Shown here piece by piece: positions 7,385 to 16,804 of a DNA stretch of 64,000 bases; position 1 is the first letter of the stretch, and each line of letters opens with the position of its first letter. The translations under genes and the position numbers were made by a program. The DNA is from Microbispora corallina (lineage in GTDB: Bacteria; Actinomycetota; Actinomycetes; Streptosporangiales; Streptosporangiaceae), in NCBI RefSeq assembly GCF_016863035.1, contig NZ_BOOC01000001.1, forward strand, positions 310,001 through 374,000, in the 5' to 3' direction. The notes below the pieces were generated by a model. That model worked only from the letters and a program-made list of their open reading frames with translations. It made no database searches and was not told where the DNA came from.

Positions 7385-9945
7385 CCGTTCCCATCACGCC
7401 ACTGCGGCCGGAGGAGTACCGGCCCCTGCCGGACGCCGGGCTCGGGGCCCTGGAGACGGAGAAGGGCAACCTGCCCCTGGAGAGCGTCGGCGTCACCGCC
7501 CGGATCACCGGGCTGGTCGCGGGCGTCGAGGTCGTGCAGGGCTTCCGCAACCCCTTCGACGTGTCGCTGGAGGCCACCTACGTCTTCCCGCTGCCGCCCC
7601 GGGCGGCCGTCACGGCCTTCCGCATGGAGGCGGACGACCGGGTGATCGACGGCGTCCTCAAGGAACGCGGCCGGGCCAGGGCCGACTACGAGCGGGCCCT
7701 CGCAGAGGGCAGGCGGGCGGCCATCGCGGAGGAGGACCGGCCTGACGTCTTCACGATCCGGGTGGGCAACATCGTCCCCGGTGAGAGGGTGACGGTGCGG
7801 CTCACGCTGAGCCAGCCGCTCCCCTACGAGGACGGCGCCGCCGAGTTCCGGTTCCCGCTCGTGGTCGCCCCGCGGTACGTCCCCGGCGTCCCGATCTCCA
7901 GCCCTCCGGCCGGCGGGGGAGTCTCGCCGGACACCGACGCCGTCCCCGACGCCTCGCGGATCACGCCGCCGGTCCTGCTGCCCGGGTTCCCCGACCCCGT
8001 ACGGCTGTCGCTGTCGGCCGTCGTCGACCCCGCCGGTCTCGACCTGCGGGAGATCCGGTCCAGCCTGCACGAGGTCGTGCGCGAGGGCGACACGATCAGC
8101 CTGCGGCCAGGAGAGCGGCTCGACCGCGACTTCATCCTGAGGCTCGCGTTCGCGGCCTCCAGCGGTCTCGCCCTCGTGCCCGACGCGCCCCCGTCCACGA
8201 CCGGGCCGAAGACCACGGCGGCGGACCAGGCGGGTGCCGCCGGCGAGGGCGCCGGCGACGCCGCGAGCCCCGGCGACGCGGAGGGCACGTTCGTGCTGAC
8301 CGTGGTCCCGCCGTCCGGCGCGGAGGCCCTCCCCGCTCCCCGTGACGTGGTCCTCGTGCTCGACCGGTCGGGCAGCATGAGCGGCTGGAAGATGGTGGCG
8401 GCCCGCCGGGCGGCGGCGCGGATCGTCGACACGCTGACCGCCCGCGACCGCTTCGCCGTCCTCTCGTTCGACTCGGTCGTGGAGCGCGCCTTCCCCGACG
8501 GGCTGGTGGAGGCGACCGACCGCAACCGCTACCGGGCGGTGGAGCACCTGTCCAGGCTGGAGGCCCGCGGCGGCACCGAGATGCTGGCGCCCCTGGAGGA
8601 GGCGCTGCGTCTGCTGGCTGCCGACGGCTCGCAGGGCCGGGACGACCCGCCGGCCGGACACGAGGCCCCGGCCGACCGGGTGCTCGTCCTCGTCACGGAC
8701 GGCCAGGTGGGCAACGAGGACGAGATCCTCGAACGGGCGGGCTCCCGGCTCGGCGACGTCCGCGTGCACACCGTCGGCATCGACCGGGCCGTGAACGCCG
8801 GGTTCCTCGGCCGGTTAGCCCTGCTCGGCACGGGCCGCTGCGAGCTCGTCGAGTCGGAGGACCGGCTCGACGAGGCGATGGAGCACATCCACCGAAGGAT
8901 CGGCTCCCCACTCGTGACCGACCTCTCCCTCAAGCCGGAGGGGCTCGACCTCGTCCCCCACACCACGACGCACGTCGGGTCGCTCTACCCCGGCGTGCCG
9001 CTCACCGTGACCGGACGCTACCGAGGACGGCCCTCGGGCGCCCTGACCGTGCGCGGGCAGACCGTCGACGGACGGCCCTGGGAGACCCGGCTCGACGGCC
9101 ACCCGGCGACCGACACGGCCGCGCGGGCCGTCTGGGCGCGCGCCCACCTGCGCCATCTGGAGGATCGGTACGCCGTGGGCGACCGCTCGCTGGAGCAGCG
9201 CATCGTGGACACCTCGCTCAGGTTCGGAGTGCTGTGCCGGTTCACGGCCTTCGTCGCGGTCGACACCCGCGTGACCGGAGACGGCGCTCCGCGGCACCAC
9301 GTGATCCAGCCGGTCGAGATCCCGAGCGGCTGGGAGATGCCGGCCGCCGTGCCGATGATGGTCGCGGGCGCGCCGATGATGGCCAAGATGGCCTCATTCA
9401 GCCAGGCCGAGACGGGCGGCGACGCCACCGCGGGCGCCGAGTCGTACGGCACGTCTCCTGACGCGCCGCTGCAGGTTCCGCCGGGCGCCGGCGGGCCCTT
9501 CGCCGCCCCTCCCCCGTCCGCGCCGGCCGCCCCGGCTCCGCGCAGGCGCGCGGTGGGCAGGGCGTTCTCGGTCGACGCGCTCCTGCCCCATCCGGGCCGG
9601 GACCGGGCGAGTGAGACGGACCTCGCCGGAGTCCGGCCGCTGCTGGCGGAGGAGCTCACCCGCCTCCGAGCGGCCGAGTCCCTTCCCGAGCGCGACAGGC
9701 GGCGATACCTGGCCGACCTGGCGAGCCGGCTGCGGGTCGTCGTCCAGATGCTCGGCGACCACGCGGACCTGGCCGCCCTCGCCGCCGACCTGGAGACGGC
9801 GGAGCGGTCCGACCGGTCACTCGACGACCTGTGGCGGCGTGCCGTGGACCTGCTCGAACGGCTCACCGGCGGCGCCGGGGGCGCCGGTCCCTCCGGGTCG
9901 GGCGAGCGCGACAGGGGCCGCCGGGCCTTCTGGAAGCGCTCCTGA
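7381..9945 (+). CDS. VIT domain and von Willebrand factor A domain protein
   Basis: The protein has 854 residues. Residues ~1-130 form a VIT domain (ARITGLVAGVEVVQGFRNPF, ATYVFPLPPRAAVTAFRME). A VWA domain follows at ~320-490 with a complete metal-ion-dependent adhesion site: DRSGSMSG near 328, the Thr in GGTEML, and the Asp in VTDGQVGNEDE. After it come a beta-rich region, a Pro/Ala-rich linker (~700-730) and an alpha-helical C-terminus. No signal peptide or membrane segment is seen, so it is predicted cytoplasmic. It resembles inter-alpha-trypsin-inhibitor heavy-chain-like bacterial proteins of unknown role. It is co-translated with the MerR regulator. Confidence 0.85.
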   Translation: MTVPITPLRPEEYRPLPDAGLGALETEKGNLPLESVGVTARITGLVAGVEVVQGFRNPFDVSLEATYVFPLPPRAAVTAFRMEADDRVIDGVLKERGRARADYERALAEGRRAAIAEEDRPDVFTIRVGNIVPGERVTVRLTLSQPLPYEDGAAEFRFPLVVAPRYVPGVPISSPPAGGGVSPDTDAVPDASRITPPVLLPGFPDPVRLSLSAVVDPAGLDLREIRSSLHEVVREGDTISLRPGERLDRDFILRLAFAASSGLALVPDAPPSTTGPKTTAADQAGAAGEGAGDAASPGDAEGTFVLTVVPPSGAEALPAPRDVVLVLDRSGSMSGWKMVAARRAAARIVDTLTARDRFAVLSFDSVVERAFPDGLVEATDRNRYRAVEHLSRLEARGGTEMLAPLEEALRLLAADGSQGRDDPPAGHEAPADRVLVLVTDGQVGNEDEILERAGSRLGDVRVHTVGIDRAVNAGFLGRLALLGTGRCELVESEDRLDEAMEHIHRRIGSPLVTDLSLKPEGLDLVPHTTTHVGSLYPGVPLTVTGRYRGRPSGALTVRGQTVDGRPWETRLDGHPATDTAARAVWARAHLRHLEDRYAVGDRSLEQRIVDTSLRFGVLCRFTAFVAVDTRVTGDGAPRHHVIQPVEIPSGWEMPAAVPMMVAGAPMMAKMASFSQAETGGDATAGAESYGTSPDAPLQVPPGAGGPFAAPPPSAPAAPAPRRRAVGRAFSVDALLPHPGRDRASETDLAGVRPLLAEELTRLRAAESLPERDRRRYLADLASRLRVVVQMLGDHADLAALAADLETAERSDRSLDDLWRRAVDLLERLTGGAGGAGPSGSGERDRGRRAFWKRS

Positions 9946-10512
9946 CCCCCCGCACCGCTTCAGGCCCGGCGCTGGATGCCGCTGGTCGGTGCCGGCAGCG
10001 GATGCCGGCCGTGTAGGCCCACGCTGAGGTGCCCACGCTGAGGTGCCCACGCTGAGGTGCCCACGCTGAGGTGCCCACGGTGGTGCCAGGGGCTGCGGTG
10101 CGAGCGGTGAATGCCGGCGGCGGGTACGGGCTGTGGCGGCCCACGCTGGTGGTGCCGGCTGCGGGTGCCAGCCATGGTGCCCGGCAGTGGAGGCCCACGG
10201 TGGTGCCGGCGCTGGGCGGCTGCGTGGCGGTGGCGGGTGCCGGCCCTGGAGGCCCAGGTCTCGCCGACGCTGGGGGCAGGCCATGGAGCCCGGGCCGGGG
10301 CAGAGTTGCGCCCCGGGCCGGGCGGATCAGGCCGACTGCCGTCCTGAGACAGGCGGGCGGGCCTTACGAGGGTTCCGGTAGGCGAATGACATCGGACGGC
10401 GGGGTGGGCGTGGGACGCCGCGGCTCCCGTACCCCTCCCGTGTCGGGCCGGTCGTCGCGTCCACCTGCGGGGACGGGAGAACGGCGGCGTAGCAACCGTG
10501 TGACGAGCCTCT
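9946..10512. other. Gene-free, partly repetitive stretch
   Basis: About 570 bp without a convincing gene. It holds a 14-bp tandem array (10017-10080) followed to about 10300 by degenerate GTGCCGGC- and GCCCACG-like motifs. Frames on both strands translate into simple repeats with no recognisable domain. Confidence 0.6.
10017..10080. repeat. 14-bp tandem repeat, four and a half copies
   Basis: Four perfect copies of GCCCACGCTGAGGT (10017-10030, 10031-10044, 10045-10058, 10059-10072) are followed by a decaying copy. The unit is not a multiple of three and lies 70 bp downstream of the VIT/VWA gene. A replication-slippage repeat is the simplest reading. Confidence 0.9.
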
Positions 10513-10536
10513 TAAGCCCCATAGGCAGACAACGCA

Positions 10537-10548
10537 TAGGGTTGCGGA
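10537..10548 (+). promoter_or_regulatory. -10 element of a probable leaderless promoter for mmuM
   Basis: TAGGGT at 10537-10542 fits TANNNT and ends 6 nt before the GTG at 10549, the usual distance from -10 to the first transcribed base. No Shine-Dalgarno sequence precedes the GTG. A -35 is not clear. Confidence 0.5.
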
Positions 10549-11439
10549 GTGAGTTCCATTGTCCTGGACGGCGGTCTCGCCACCCATCTCGAGGCCCTCG
10601 GCTGCGATCTGAGCGACGAGCTGTGGTCGGCGAAGCTGCTGGTGGAGGATCCGGCGGTCATCCGGCGGGCCCATCTCGACTACTTCGCCGCCGGCGCCGA
10701 CGTCGCCACGACCGCGAGCTACCAGGCGAGCGTCCCCGGTTTCGTCAGGCGCGGCCTCACGCCACGGGAGGCCCGTGAGCTCATCCGCTCGTCGGTGACG
10801 CTCGCCCTGCAGGCGAGGGACGAGGCGGGCCACGGCATGGTGGCCGCCAGCGTCGGGCCGTACGGCGCCTACCTGGCGAACGGGGCGGAGTACACCGGCG
10901 ACTACGACCTCGACGAGGACGGCCTCGTCGACTGGCATCGCGAGCGGTTCGAGATCCTGGCCGGGTCCGGGGCCGACCTGCTGGCCTGCGAGACCATCCC
11001 GTCGCTCGCCGAGGGCAGGGCCCTGGCCGCGCTCCTGCGCGAGGCGCCGGATGTGCGGGCGTGGGTGAGCTTCTCCTGCCGGGACGGCGAGCACGTCAAC
11101 GACGGCACCTCCTTCGAGAAGTGCGCCGCCCTGTTCGACGACCTGCCGCAGGTGGTCGCCGTGGGTGTCAACTGCACGGCGCCCCGGCACGTCCCGAGCC
11201 TGATCGGGCGGGGCGCGACGCTCGCCTACCCCAACTCCGGGGAGACCTGGGACGCGGCGGGCCGCAGATGGCTCGGCCTCGCCGACCCCGTCGAGTACGG
11301 CAAGGCCGCGGCCGAGTGGAACGCCCTCGGCGCCCGCTACATCGGCGGCTGCTGCCGGACCACCCCCGAGCACATCCGGCAGATCCGCGCGCACCTCGAC
11401 GCGACCACTCCGCCCGCCTCCGCCGCCACCCCGGCCTGA
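10549..11439 (+). CDS. mmuM: Homocysteine S-methyltransferase
   Basis: This 296-residue TIM-barrel enzyme transfers a methyl group from S-methylmethionine (or SAM) to homocysteine, making methionine. Diagnostic pieces are LDGGLATHLEALGCDL at the start, the first zinc-ligand cysteine in VGVNCTAP (about residue 207), and the paired cysteines in YIGGCCRTTPEHI (about 267-268). All three zinc-binding cysteines of the Pfam S-methyl_trans family are present. The GTG start is set by the -10 element 6 nt upstream. It stands alone, with a bidirectional terminator after it. Confidence 0.92.
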   Translation: MSSIVLDGGLATHLEALGCDLSDELWSAKLLVEDPAVIRRAHLDYFAAGADVATTASYQASVPGFVRRGLTPREARELIRSSVTLALQARDEAGHGMVAASVGPYGAYLANGAEYTGDYDLDEDGLVDWHRERFEILAGSGADLLACETIPSLAEGRALAALLREAPDVRAWVSFSCRDGEHVNDGTSFEKCAALFDDLPQVVAVGVNCTAPRHVPSLIGRGATLAYPNSGETWDAAGRRWLGLADPVEYGKAAAEWNALGARYIGGCCRTTPEHIRQIRAHLDATTPPASAATPA

Positions 11440-11571
11440 TCACCCACGCGAACCGCCGAACCGCCGTCCCCGCCTGACGACCCACGCGTGAACCGGGACC
11501 CCGCCTGGCCACCTATGCCAACCGCGGAACCGCGGAACCGCCGGCCCTGGCCGCGGCGATGGACGCAGCAC

Positions 11572-11608
11572 GACGCCCGGGCCTCCCCGTCAGGGAGACC
11601 CGGGCGTC
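11572..11608. terminator. Bidirectional hairpin terminator between mmuM and the MFS gene
   Basis: GACGCCCGGG (11572-11581) pairs with CCCGGGCGTC (11599-11608). Inside it CTCCC (11583-11587) pairs with GGGAG, leaving a 5-nt loop. Two convergent genes end on either side (11439 and 11623). No U-run, as is usual in actinobacteria. Confidence 0.8.
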
Positions 11609-11622
11609 CGAGGCGGGACCGG

Positions 11623-13161
11623 TCAGCCCATGGCGGGCTCGCTGCTCGCGCGGGTGGCGAGCGGGATCTCCTTGAGGAAGAACGCCACCACGAGCGCCAG
11701 CACCACGAACGGGAGGCTGGCGAGGAACACGTCGTCGATGGCGCTGGTGAACGCCACCAGCACGTGCTCCTTCACCTGCGGCGGCAGCTGCTGGATGGCC
11801 TGGACGTTGTTGGCGTCGACCCGCCCGGTGGGCGCCCGGCCGCCGAACTCCACCGACAGGTAGTGGGCGAGGCGGTTGGTGAGGACGGCGCCCATGATGG
11901 CCGTGCCGATCGCGGCGCCCATCATGCGGAAGAACGTCGCCGAGCTCGTGGCCACGCCCATGTCACGCCGGTCCACGGCGTTCTGGATGGCCGTGACGAC
12001 GGTCTGCATCGTGAACCCGAGGCCCGCGCCGAAGAGGTAGGCGTAGATCGCGACCTGCCAGTACGGCGTGTCCACCTTGATCGTCGACAGCAGCCAGAGG
12101 GCCAGCAGCAGGATGGCCGCCCCGACGATCGGGAAGATCTTGTAGCGGCCGGTGCGGCTGATGACCTGGCCCGAGGAGATGGACGTCGAGAAGATGCCGA
12201 GGACGGCGGGCAGCAGGGCCAGGCCCGACACGGTCGGCGACATCCCCTGAACGGCCTGGAGGTACACCGGCAGGAAGATCATCCCGCCGAACATCGCGAG
12301 ACCGGCCAGGAAGTTGTAGGCGTTGCCGACGCTGAAGATCGCGTTGCGGAACAGCCGCATCGGCAGGATGGGCTCGGCCGCCCGCAGCTCCACCAGCACG
12401 AACAGGGCCGCCAGCGCGACGAACCCGGCCAGCAGCGCCAGCGCCCCCGGGGCGGTCCAGCCGAGCTCGTTGCCCGCCCAGTCCAGGTAGAGCAGGAAGC
12501 ACGTCACGCCCGCGATGATCAGGGCGGCGCCGAGGTAGTCGACGCGGTGCTGCCGGCGGACCACCGGGATCCGCAGCGCGACCGAGGTGACGACCAGCGA
12601 CACGACTCCGATGGGCAGGTTGATCCAGAAGATCCACCGCCAGCCGGGGCCGTCGGTGAAGAAGCCGCCGAGCAGCGGGCCCGCGACGCTGGAGACGCCC
12701 CAGACGGCGCCGAAGTAGCCCTGGTAGCGGCCGCGCTCGCGCGGCGGGATGACGTCGCCGATGATGCTGAACGCCAGCGCCATGAGGCCGCCGCCGCCGA
12801 GCCCCTGCAGCGCCCGGAACGCGATCAGCTCGCCGATGTTCTGGCTCAGCCCGGCCAGCGTCGAGCCGAGCAGGAAGATCGCGATGGCGGTCTGGAAGAT
12901 GAGCCGCCGGCCGTACAGGTCGGAGATCTTGCCCCACAGCGGGGTGGCGGCGGTGGAGGTGAGCAGGTAGGCCGTGACGACCCACGACAGCTTGTCGAGG
13001 CCGCCCAGCTCGCTGACGATGCGCGGCAGGGCCGTGCCGACGATGCTCTGGTCGAGGGCGGCCAGCAGCATGCCGGCCGCCACGCCTGAGAGCACGATGA
13101 GGATCTGGCGGTGGGGGAGGTATCCGGAGGTCTCGACCTCCTGCTCCTGGCTGACGCTCAT
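11623..13161 (-). CDS. MFS multidrug transporter, EmrB/QacA (DHA2) type
   Basis: The 512-residue protein has about 14 hydrophobic segments. Motif A is [11 protein letters not shown], motif C lies around [20 protein letters not shown], and [19 protein letters not shown] near residue 37 is the DHA2 motif D1. The class exports drugs by proton antiport. The cytoplasmic tail is short. GGAGG lies 7 nt before the ATG. No neighbouring regulator gene is present in the 213-bp gap upstream, so control is unknown. The compound exported cannot be predicted. Confidence 0.88.
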   Translation of the reverse strand: MSVSQEQEVETSGYLPHRQILIVLSGVAAGMLLAALDQSIVGTALPRIVSELGGLDKLSWVVTAYLLTSTAATPLWGKISDLYGRRLIFQTAIAIFLLGSTLAGLSQNIGELIAFRALQGLGGGGLMALAFSIIGDVIPPRERGRYQGYFGAVWGVSSVAGPLLGGFFTDGPGWRWIFWINLPIGVVSLVVTSVALRIPVVRRQHRVDYLGAALIIAGVTCFLLYLDWAGNELGWTAPGALALLAGFVALAALFVLVELRAAEPILPMRLFRNAIFSVGNAYNFLAGLAMFGGMIFLPVYLQAVQGMSPTVSGLALLPAVLGIFSTSISSGQVISRTGRYKIFPIVGAAILLLALWLLSTIKVDTPYWQVAIYAYLFGAGLGFTMQTVVTAIQNAVDRRDMGVATSSATFFRMMGAAIGTAIMGAVLTNRLAHYLSVEFGGRAPTGRVDANNVQAIQQLPPQVKEHVLVAFTSAIDDVFLASLPFVVLALVVAFFLKEIPLATRASSEPAMG

Positions 13162-13374
13162 CGGCGCGCCTCCGGCGCCTGCGCCCCGGGGACGCCTCGG
13201 CCCCGGGCGCGGTCACCGAGGGACGCGTCTCGCCGGCGATCGCGGCCACCGGGCCGCTCGCCGGCGGCGGCCCGGCTTCGTACGCTCCGCTCGCTCATAT
13301 GTCTTCCGTTCTGGGTTACGCGCGACCGACCTCCGCAACGCTACCCTTCCGGTCCGACAGTATTTGCGGCCCTC

Positions 13375-14073
13375 TCAGGACTTGTCGCGGGCGGCCCTGC
13401 TGAGCTCGGCTTTCGCCGCCGCGGCGTACTTGTCGACGTACTCCTGGCCGGACAGCTCCATGAGCGCGTACATGATCTCGTCGGTGACCGCGCGCAGGAC
13501 GAGGCGGTCGTTCTCCATGCCGTAGTAGCGGGAGAAGTCGAGCGGCTTGCCGTACCGGACGCCGGGGCGGATGCCGAGCTTCGGGAACGGCCGGCCGGGC
13601 GGCATCATCTCGAACGTGTTGACCATCGCCCACGGGATGACGGGGGCGCGGGACTCCAGCGCGAGGCGGGCGACGCCGGTCTTGCCCTTGTAGAGGCGGC
13701 CGTCCGGGGAGCGGGTGCCCTCCGGGTAGATGCCGAGCACACTGTTCTCGCGCAGGATGCGCAGGCCGGTGCGGAGCGCGGCCTCGCTCGCCTTGCCGCC
13801 GGAGCGGTCGATGGGGACGGTGCCGACGCCCGAGAAGAAGGCACGGCTGAACAGGCCCTTCAGCCCCTGGCCCGTGAAGTACTCCGCCTTGCCGAGCGAG
13901 ATGACCTTGCGCGGCAGGAACAGGGCGCCGAAGAAGTGGTCGGCGAACGAGAGGTGGTTGCCCGCCAGGATGACCGGCCCCTCCTTCGGCACGTTGTCCA
14001 CGCCCTCGGCCCACGGGCGGAACACGAAGTGGAGGAACGGCCAGAGGATGGCCTTGACCACCCAGTAGAACAC
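13375..14073 (-). CDS. 1-acyl-sn-glycerol-3-phosphate acyltransferase (PlsC family)
   Basis: The GTG at 14073 is preferred because GAGGGGG precedes it by 8 nt. An ATG at 14106 lacks such a site. The 232-residue protein starts with a hydrophobic anchor (FYWVVKAILWPFLHFVF) and carries the acyltransferase blocks NHLSFAD (NHX4D, catalytic His/Asp) and YPEGTRSPDG (glycerolphosphate binding). It should acylate lysophosphatidic acid or another lysophospholipid at the membrane. It is divergent from an esterase gene. Confidence 0.88.
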   Translation of the reverse strand: MFYWVVKAILWPFLHFVFRPWAEGVDNVPKEGPVILAGNHLSFADHFFGALFLPRKVISLGKAEYFTGQGLKGLFSRAFFSGVGTVPIDRSGGKASEAALRTGLRILRENSVLGIYPEGTRSPDGRLYKGKTGVARLALESRAPVIPWAMVNTFEMMPPGRPFPKLGIRPGVRYGKPLDFSRYYGMENDRLVLRAVTDEIMYALMELSGQEYVDKYAAAAKAELSRAARDKS

Positions 14074-14202
14074 GCAGGCACCCCCTCGATGCGGACGTGA
14101 AGTCATCTTCGCACGCGCAGCCCTCTCGCACTAACGATGACTTACGTGCGAGTATCGGGCGGAATAATCCACTGGTTCGCCCTCGTGTCGCGGAGGTTTC
14201 CC

Positions 14203-14967
14203 ATGCCAGTGCTGCCGGGCGCGGAGCCCTTCCACCACGAGGGCGGGGAGATCGGGGTCCTGCTGTGCCACGGGTTCACCGGGTCGCCGCAGTCCCTGCG
14301 CCCGTGGGGTGAGCACCTGGCCCGCGCCGGGCTGACCGTCTCCCTCCCCCGCCTCCCCGGACACGGCACGACCTGGCAGGAGATGAGCCGCACCCGGTGG
14401 GAGGACTGGTACGCCGAGCTCGACAAGGCCCTCGCGGACCTGCGCGCGCGGTGCTCCGAGGCGTTCGTGATGGGGCTGTCCCTCGGCGGCTGCATGGCGC
14501 TGCGGCTGGCCGAGGTGCACGGGGACGCCGTCCAGGGGGTCGTGGCCGTCAACCCCTCGGTGGTGAACGACACCCCGATCCTGACGCTGGCGCCCGCCCT
14601 CAAGTGGGTGGTGTCCTCGGTCCCCGGCGTCGCCGGCGACATCAAGAAGGAGGGGGCGAGCGAGCTGGGCTACACGCGGACCCCGGTGCGGGCGGCCGCC
14701 ACCCTGCCCCGGCTGTGGAAGCTCGTCCAGTCCGACATCGGCAAGGTCACCCAGCCGGTGCTCGTCTTCCGCAGCCGCGACGACCATGTCGTCAAACCCG
14801 CAAGTGTCACGTTCCTCCAGTCGCGGATGGGGGACAATCTGGAGGTCAGGGAACTGACCGACAGCTATCACGTCGCGACCCTCGACAACGACGCACCCCG
14901 GATCTTCGAGGGGAGCCTGGAGTTCATCCGCTCGCACGCCTCGGTACCCTTGGCGAAGGACTTGTGA
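14203..14967 (+). CDS. Alpha/beta-hydrolase, carboxylesterase/monoacylglycerol-lipase type
   Basis: The ATG at 14203 is taken because GGAGG lies 6 nt upstream. A start at 14137 would add 22 residues without a ribosome site. Over 254 residues the canonical features are the oxyanion-hole HGFTGSPQSLRPW, nucleophile Ser in GLSLGGCMA, acid Asp in FRSRDDHVV and catalytic His in DSYHVATLDND. This pattern fits Est30-like thermostable carboxylesterases. Together with the divergent PlsC gene it may act in lipid turnover, which is inference. Confidence 0.85.
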   Translation: MPVLPGAEPFHHEGGEIGVLLCHGFTGSPQSLRPWGEHLARAGLTVSLPRLPGHGTTWQEMSRTRWEDWYAELDKALADLRARCSEAFVMGLSLGGCMALRLAEVHGDAVQGVVAVNPSVVNDTPILTLAPALKWVVSSVPGVAGDIKKEGASELGYTRTPVRAAATLPRLWKLVQSDIGKVTQPVLVFRSRDDHVVKPASVTFLQSRMGDNLEVRELTDSYHVATLDNDAPRIFEGSLEFIRSHASVPLAKDL

Positions 14968-14979
14968 CCTGGGATCGCC

Positions 14980-15429
14980 GTGACGCCGCAAAGTGACGAG
15001 GACGAGGTCTGGCGCCAGATCGTCGCCTCGTTCAATGAGACAGCCGAGGACGCCTCGGCCGAACAGCCATGGCCCGACCGCGAGAACGTCTCGGACGAGG
15101 CCACCGAGGAGGGCGACGGGGAGCCCGGGGGCGACGCCTCCGAGCCGGCCTCCGAGCAGGCGGGGACGGCGTCCGAGGACGACGACCACTACGTTCCGCC
15201 TCCTCCTCCGCCGCTGCCCAGGGGCGACGCCATCACCCGGGCCTCGTGGGTCGCGCTGTTCGGCGGCCCCGCCTACCTCTTACTGGCCGCGCTGCTGACC
15301 TGGCCGATGGAGGGGTGGATCGTCTTCACCGCCGTGGCCGCGTTCATCGCGGGCTTCGTCACGCTCGTCGTCCGGATGGGCGACGGCCCGCCGCCCGACT
15401 CCGGGTGGGACGACGGCGCCGTGATCTGA
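14980..15429 (+). CDS. Small acidic two-helix membrane protein, conserved hypothetical
   Basis: GTG start 12 bp after the esterase gene, 149 residues. The first ~85 residues are Glu/Asp/Ser/Ala-rich and disordered, ending in a YVPPPPPPLPRGD motif. Two membrane segments follow (WVALFGGPAYLLLAALLTW and WIVFTAVAAFIAGFVTLVV), and the tail is short and acidic. I know similar unnamed proteins from actinobacteria but not a function. Probably co-transcribed with the esterase. Confidence 0.75.
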   Translation: MTPQSDEDEVWRQIVASFNETAEDASAEQPWPDRENVSDEATEEGDGEPGGDASEPASEQAGTASEDDDHYVPPPPPPLPRGDAITRASWVALFGGPAYLLLAALLTWPMEGWIVFTAVAAFIAGFVTLVVRMGDGPPPDSGWDDGAVI

Positions 15430-15475
15430 GCGGCCCGCTCCCCGGCGAAGACCGCGCACTGATCAGGCAGGTTGA

Positions 15476-16666
15476 TCACGGGGCGGGCGGCGGCCCGAAG
15501 CGCTCCACGAGGTCGGTGTAGTGGTTCTTGTCGTCCAGCGCGTGCCCGACGCCGATGGTCAGGTCGCCGACGTGGGCGACCGCCTGCAGCCGCACGGTCC
15601 GGTCCTGGGTGGACGCCTCGCCGCGCAGCGTCGTCCAGTGTGATCCGTCGTAGCGCAGGACGAAGCTCTCGGACGCGTGCGACGGGTCGTACCCGGAGAT
15701 CCAGTAGGTGCCGTCGCCGTCGCCGGTCACGCCGTACAGCTCGGCCTTGCGCACCGGAGGCCGGTCCCGCTTCCAGCGCTTGCCGTCCCAGGTCAGGACG
15801 AGCGGCACGATCGAGCCGTCCGCGTCGTAGACGCCGCCGATGGCGATCGCCCGCTTGCGTCCGTCGGCGTAGACGTCCCGCAGGAAGCCGTCGTCGATCT
15901 TCGGCACGCCGGGGGCCGGCTTCCATCCGCTGTCCGACAGGCGCAGGACCAGGGGCTCGGTCCCGGAGTCGCCGACCGCCCAGCCGTCGGCCTTGCCCAT
16001 GAGGGCCACGCCGTACAGGGCGCCGTCGGGCCCGTCGGTCGTCGTCCAGGTGGCGCCCTTGCCCGGGCCGGCGCTCGCGGCCATCAGCGCGTGGCCGTCC
16101 CGGCTCCCGACCGCGACGACGCGGCCGGCGGTCGCCGCCACGCCGCCGAGCCAGTCCCCCGGGCGGAACTGCGGCACGCCGATCCGGTCGAACCCGTTGC
16201 GCGACCCCTTCGCCACGTACGGCAGCCCGTCGTGGCCGTCGCCGACCGCCCAGATCTCGTCGGCGGAGGGCGCGGACACCGACCGCAGGTGGCCGGCGCC
16301 GGTGGTGTCGCCCCGCATGGCGACCTCCGTCCAGGAGGAGCCGTCCCAGTGTGTGATCACACCGCGGTTGCGCCACAGGTCCCAGGCGTTCTGCTGGCCG
16401 ACGGCCCACACGTCCGACTCCGACAGGGCCGCGACGTCGGAGAGCGAGCCGTCCGCCGCCAGCCGTCCGGTCGGCCCGGCCGGGGCGACCTCGTCGCCCG
16501 GGTCCGCGGGGGCCGACGGCTCCGCCACCGGAGGCCGCACGACCGCGGCGGGAGCGGGGGCTGCGTGCGCGTGCGCGACCGATGTGACGCGCAGGAAATG
16601 CCCGGCGAGCAGGCCGGCGACGAGCACACACAACGGCACCGCACGCCGTATCGGACGGCGGGTCAT
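15476..16666 (-). CDS. Secreted propeller-like repeat protein
   Basis: The 396-residue protein starts with an export signal (RRPIRRAVPLCVLVAGLLAG, cleavage probably after AHAHA), then a Pro/Ala linker. The rest is a run of WD/Kelch-like blades, each with a V-W-A-V-G or equivalent strand: ESDVWAVGQQNAWD, ADEIWAVGDGHD, ADGWAVGDSG, GTYWISGYDP, LTIGVGHALDDK. No catalytic motif is seen. A secreted beta-propeller binding protein is the best description. TACGAT lies 6 nt before the ATG, so the mRNA is probably leaderless. Confidence 0.75.
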   Translation of the reverse strand: MTRRPIRRAVPLCVLVAGLLAGHFLRVTSVAHAHAAPAPAAVVRPPVAEPSAPADPGDEVAPAGPTGRLAADGSLSDVAALSESDVWAVGQQNAWDLWRNRGVITHWDGSSWTEVAMRGDTTGAGHLRSVSAPSADEIWAVGDGHDGLPYVAKGSRNGFDRIGVPQFRPGDWLGGVAATAGRVVAVGSRDGHALMAASAGPGKGATWTTTDGPDGALYGVALMGKADGWAVGDSGTEPLVLRLSDSGWKPAPGVPKIDDGFLRDVYADGRKRAIAIGGVYDADGSIVPLVLTWDGKRWKRDRPPVRKAELYGVTGDGDGTYWISGYDPSHASESFVLRYDGSHWTTLRGEASTQDRTVRLQAVAHVGDLTIGVGHALDDKNHYTDLVERFGPPPAP

Positions 16667-16678
16667 GAACCGATCGTA
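16667..16678 (-). promoter_or_regulatory. -10 element of a probable leaderless promoter
   Basis: On the minus strand TACGAT (plus 16673-16678) is followed by six bases and the ATG at 16666. No Shine-Dalgarno sequence is present. A -35 is not obvious. Confidence 0.45.
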
Positions 16679-16804
16679 CGGGGGACTGATCCACCCCCGT
16701 CGCCAAGGTGGGGATTCCGAGCCCGAAGCGATGCTCGGATGTGACCGTAAGGTCCTATACGTACCAACCGGAACCTGGCCGTGAGAATCGGCCGTCCGCG
16801 CAGG

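Noticed and set aside
9817-10284. 155-residue minus-strand frame with a repeated GHLSVGTSAWA motif
   Set aside because: The repeat only translates the 14-bp tandem array, whose unit is not a multiple of three, and the frame runs into the VIT/VWA gene. No ribosome site or domain.
11488-13089. 533-residue plus-strand frame opposite the MFS transporter
   Set aside because: Composition is Arg/His/Glu/Gln-rich and lacks hydrophobic segments or motifs. Shadow of the transporter gene.
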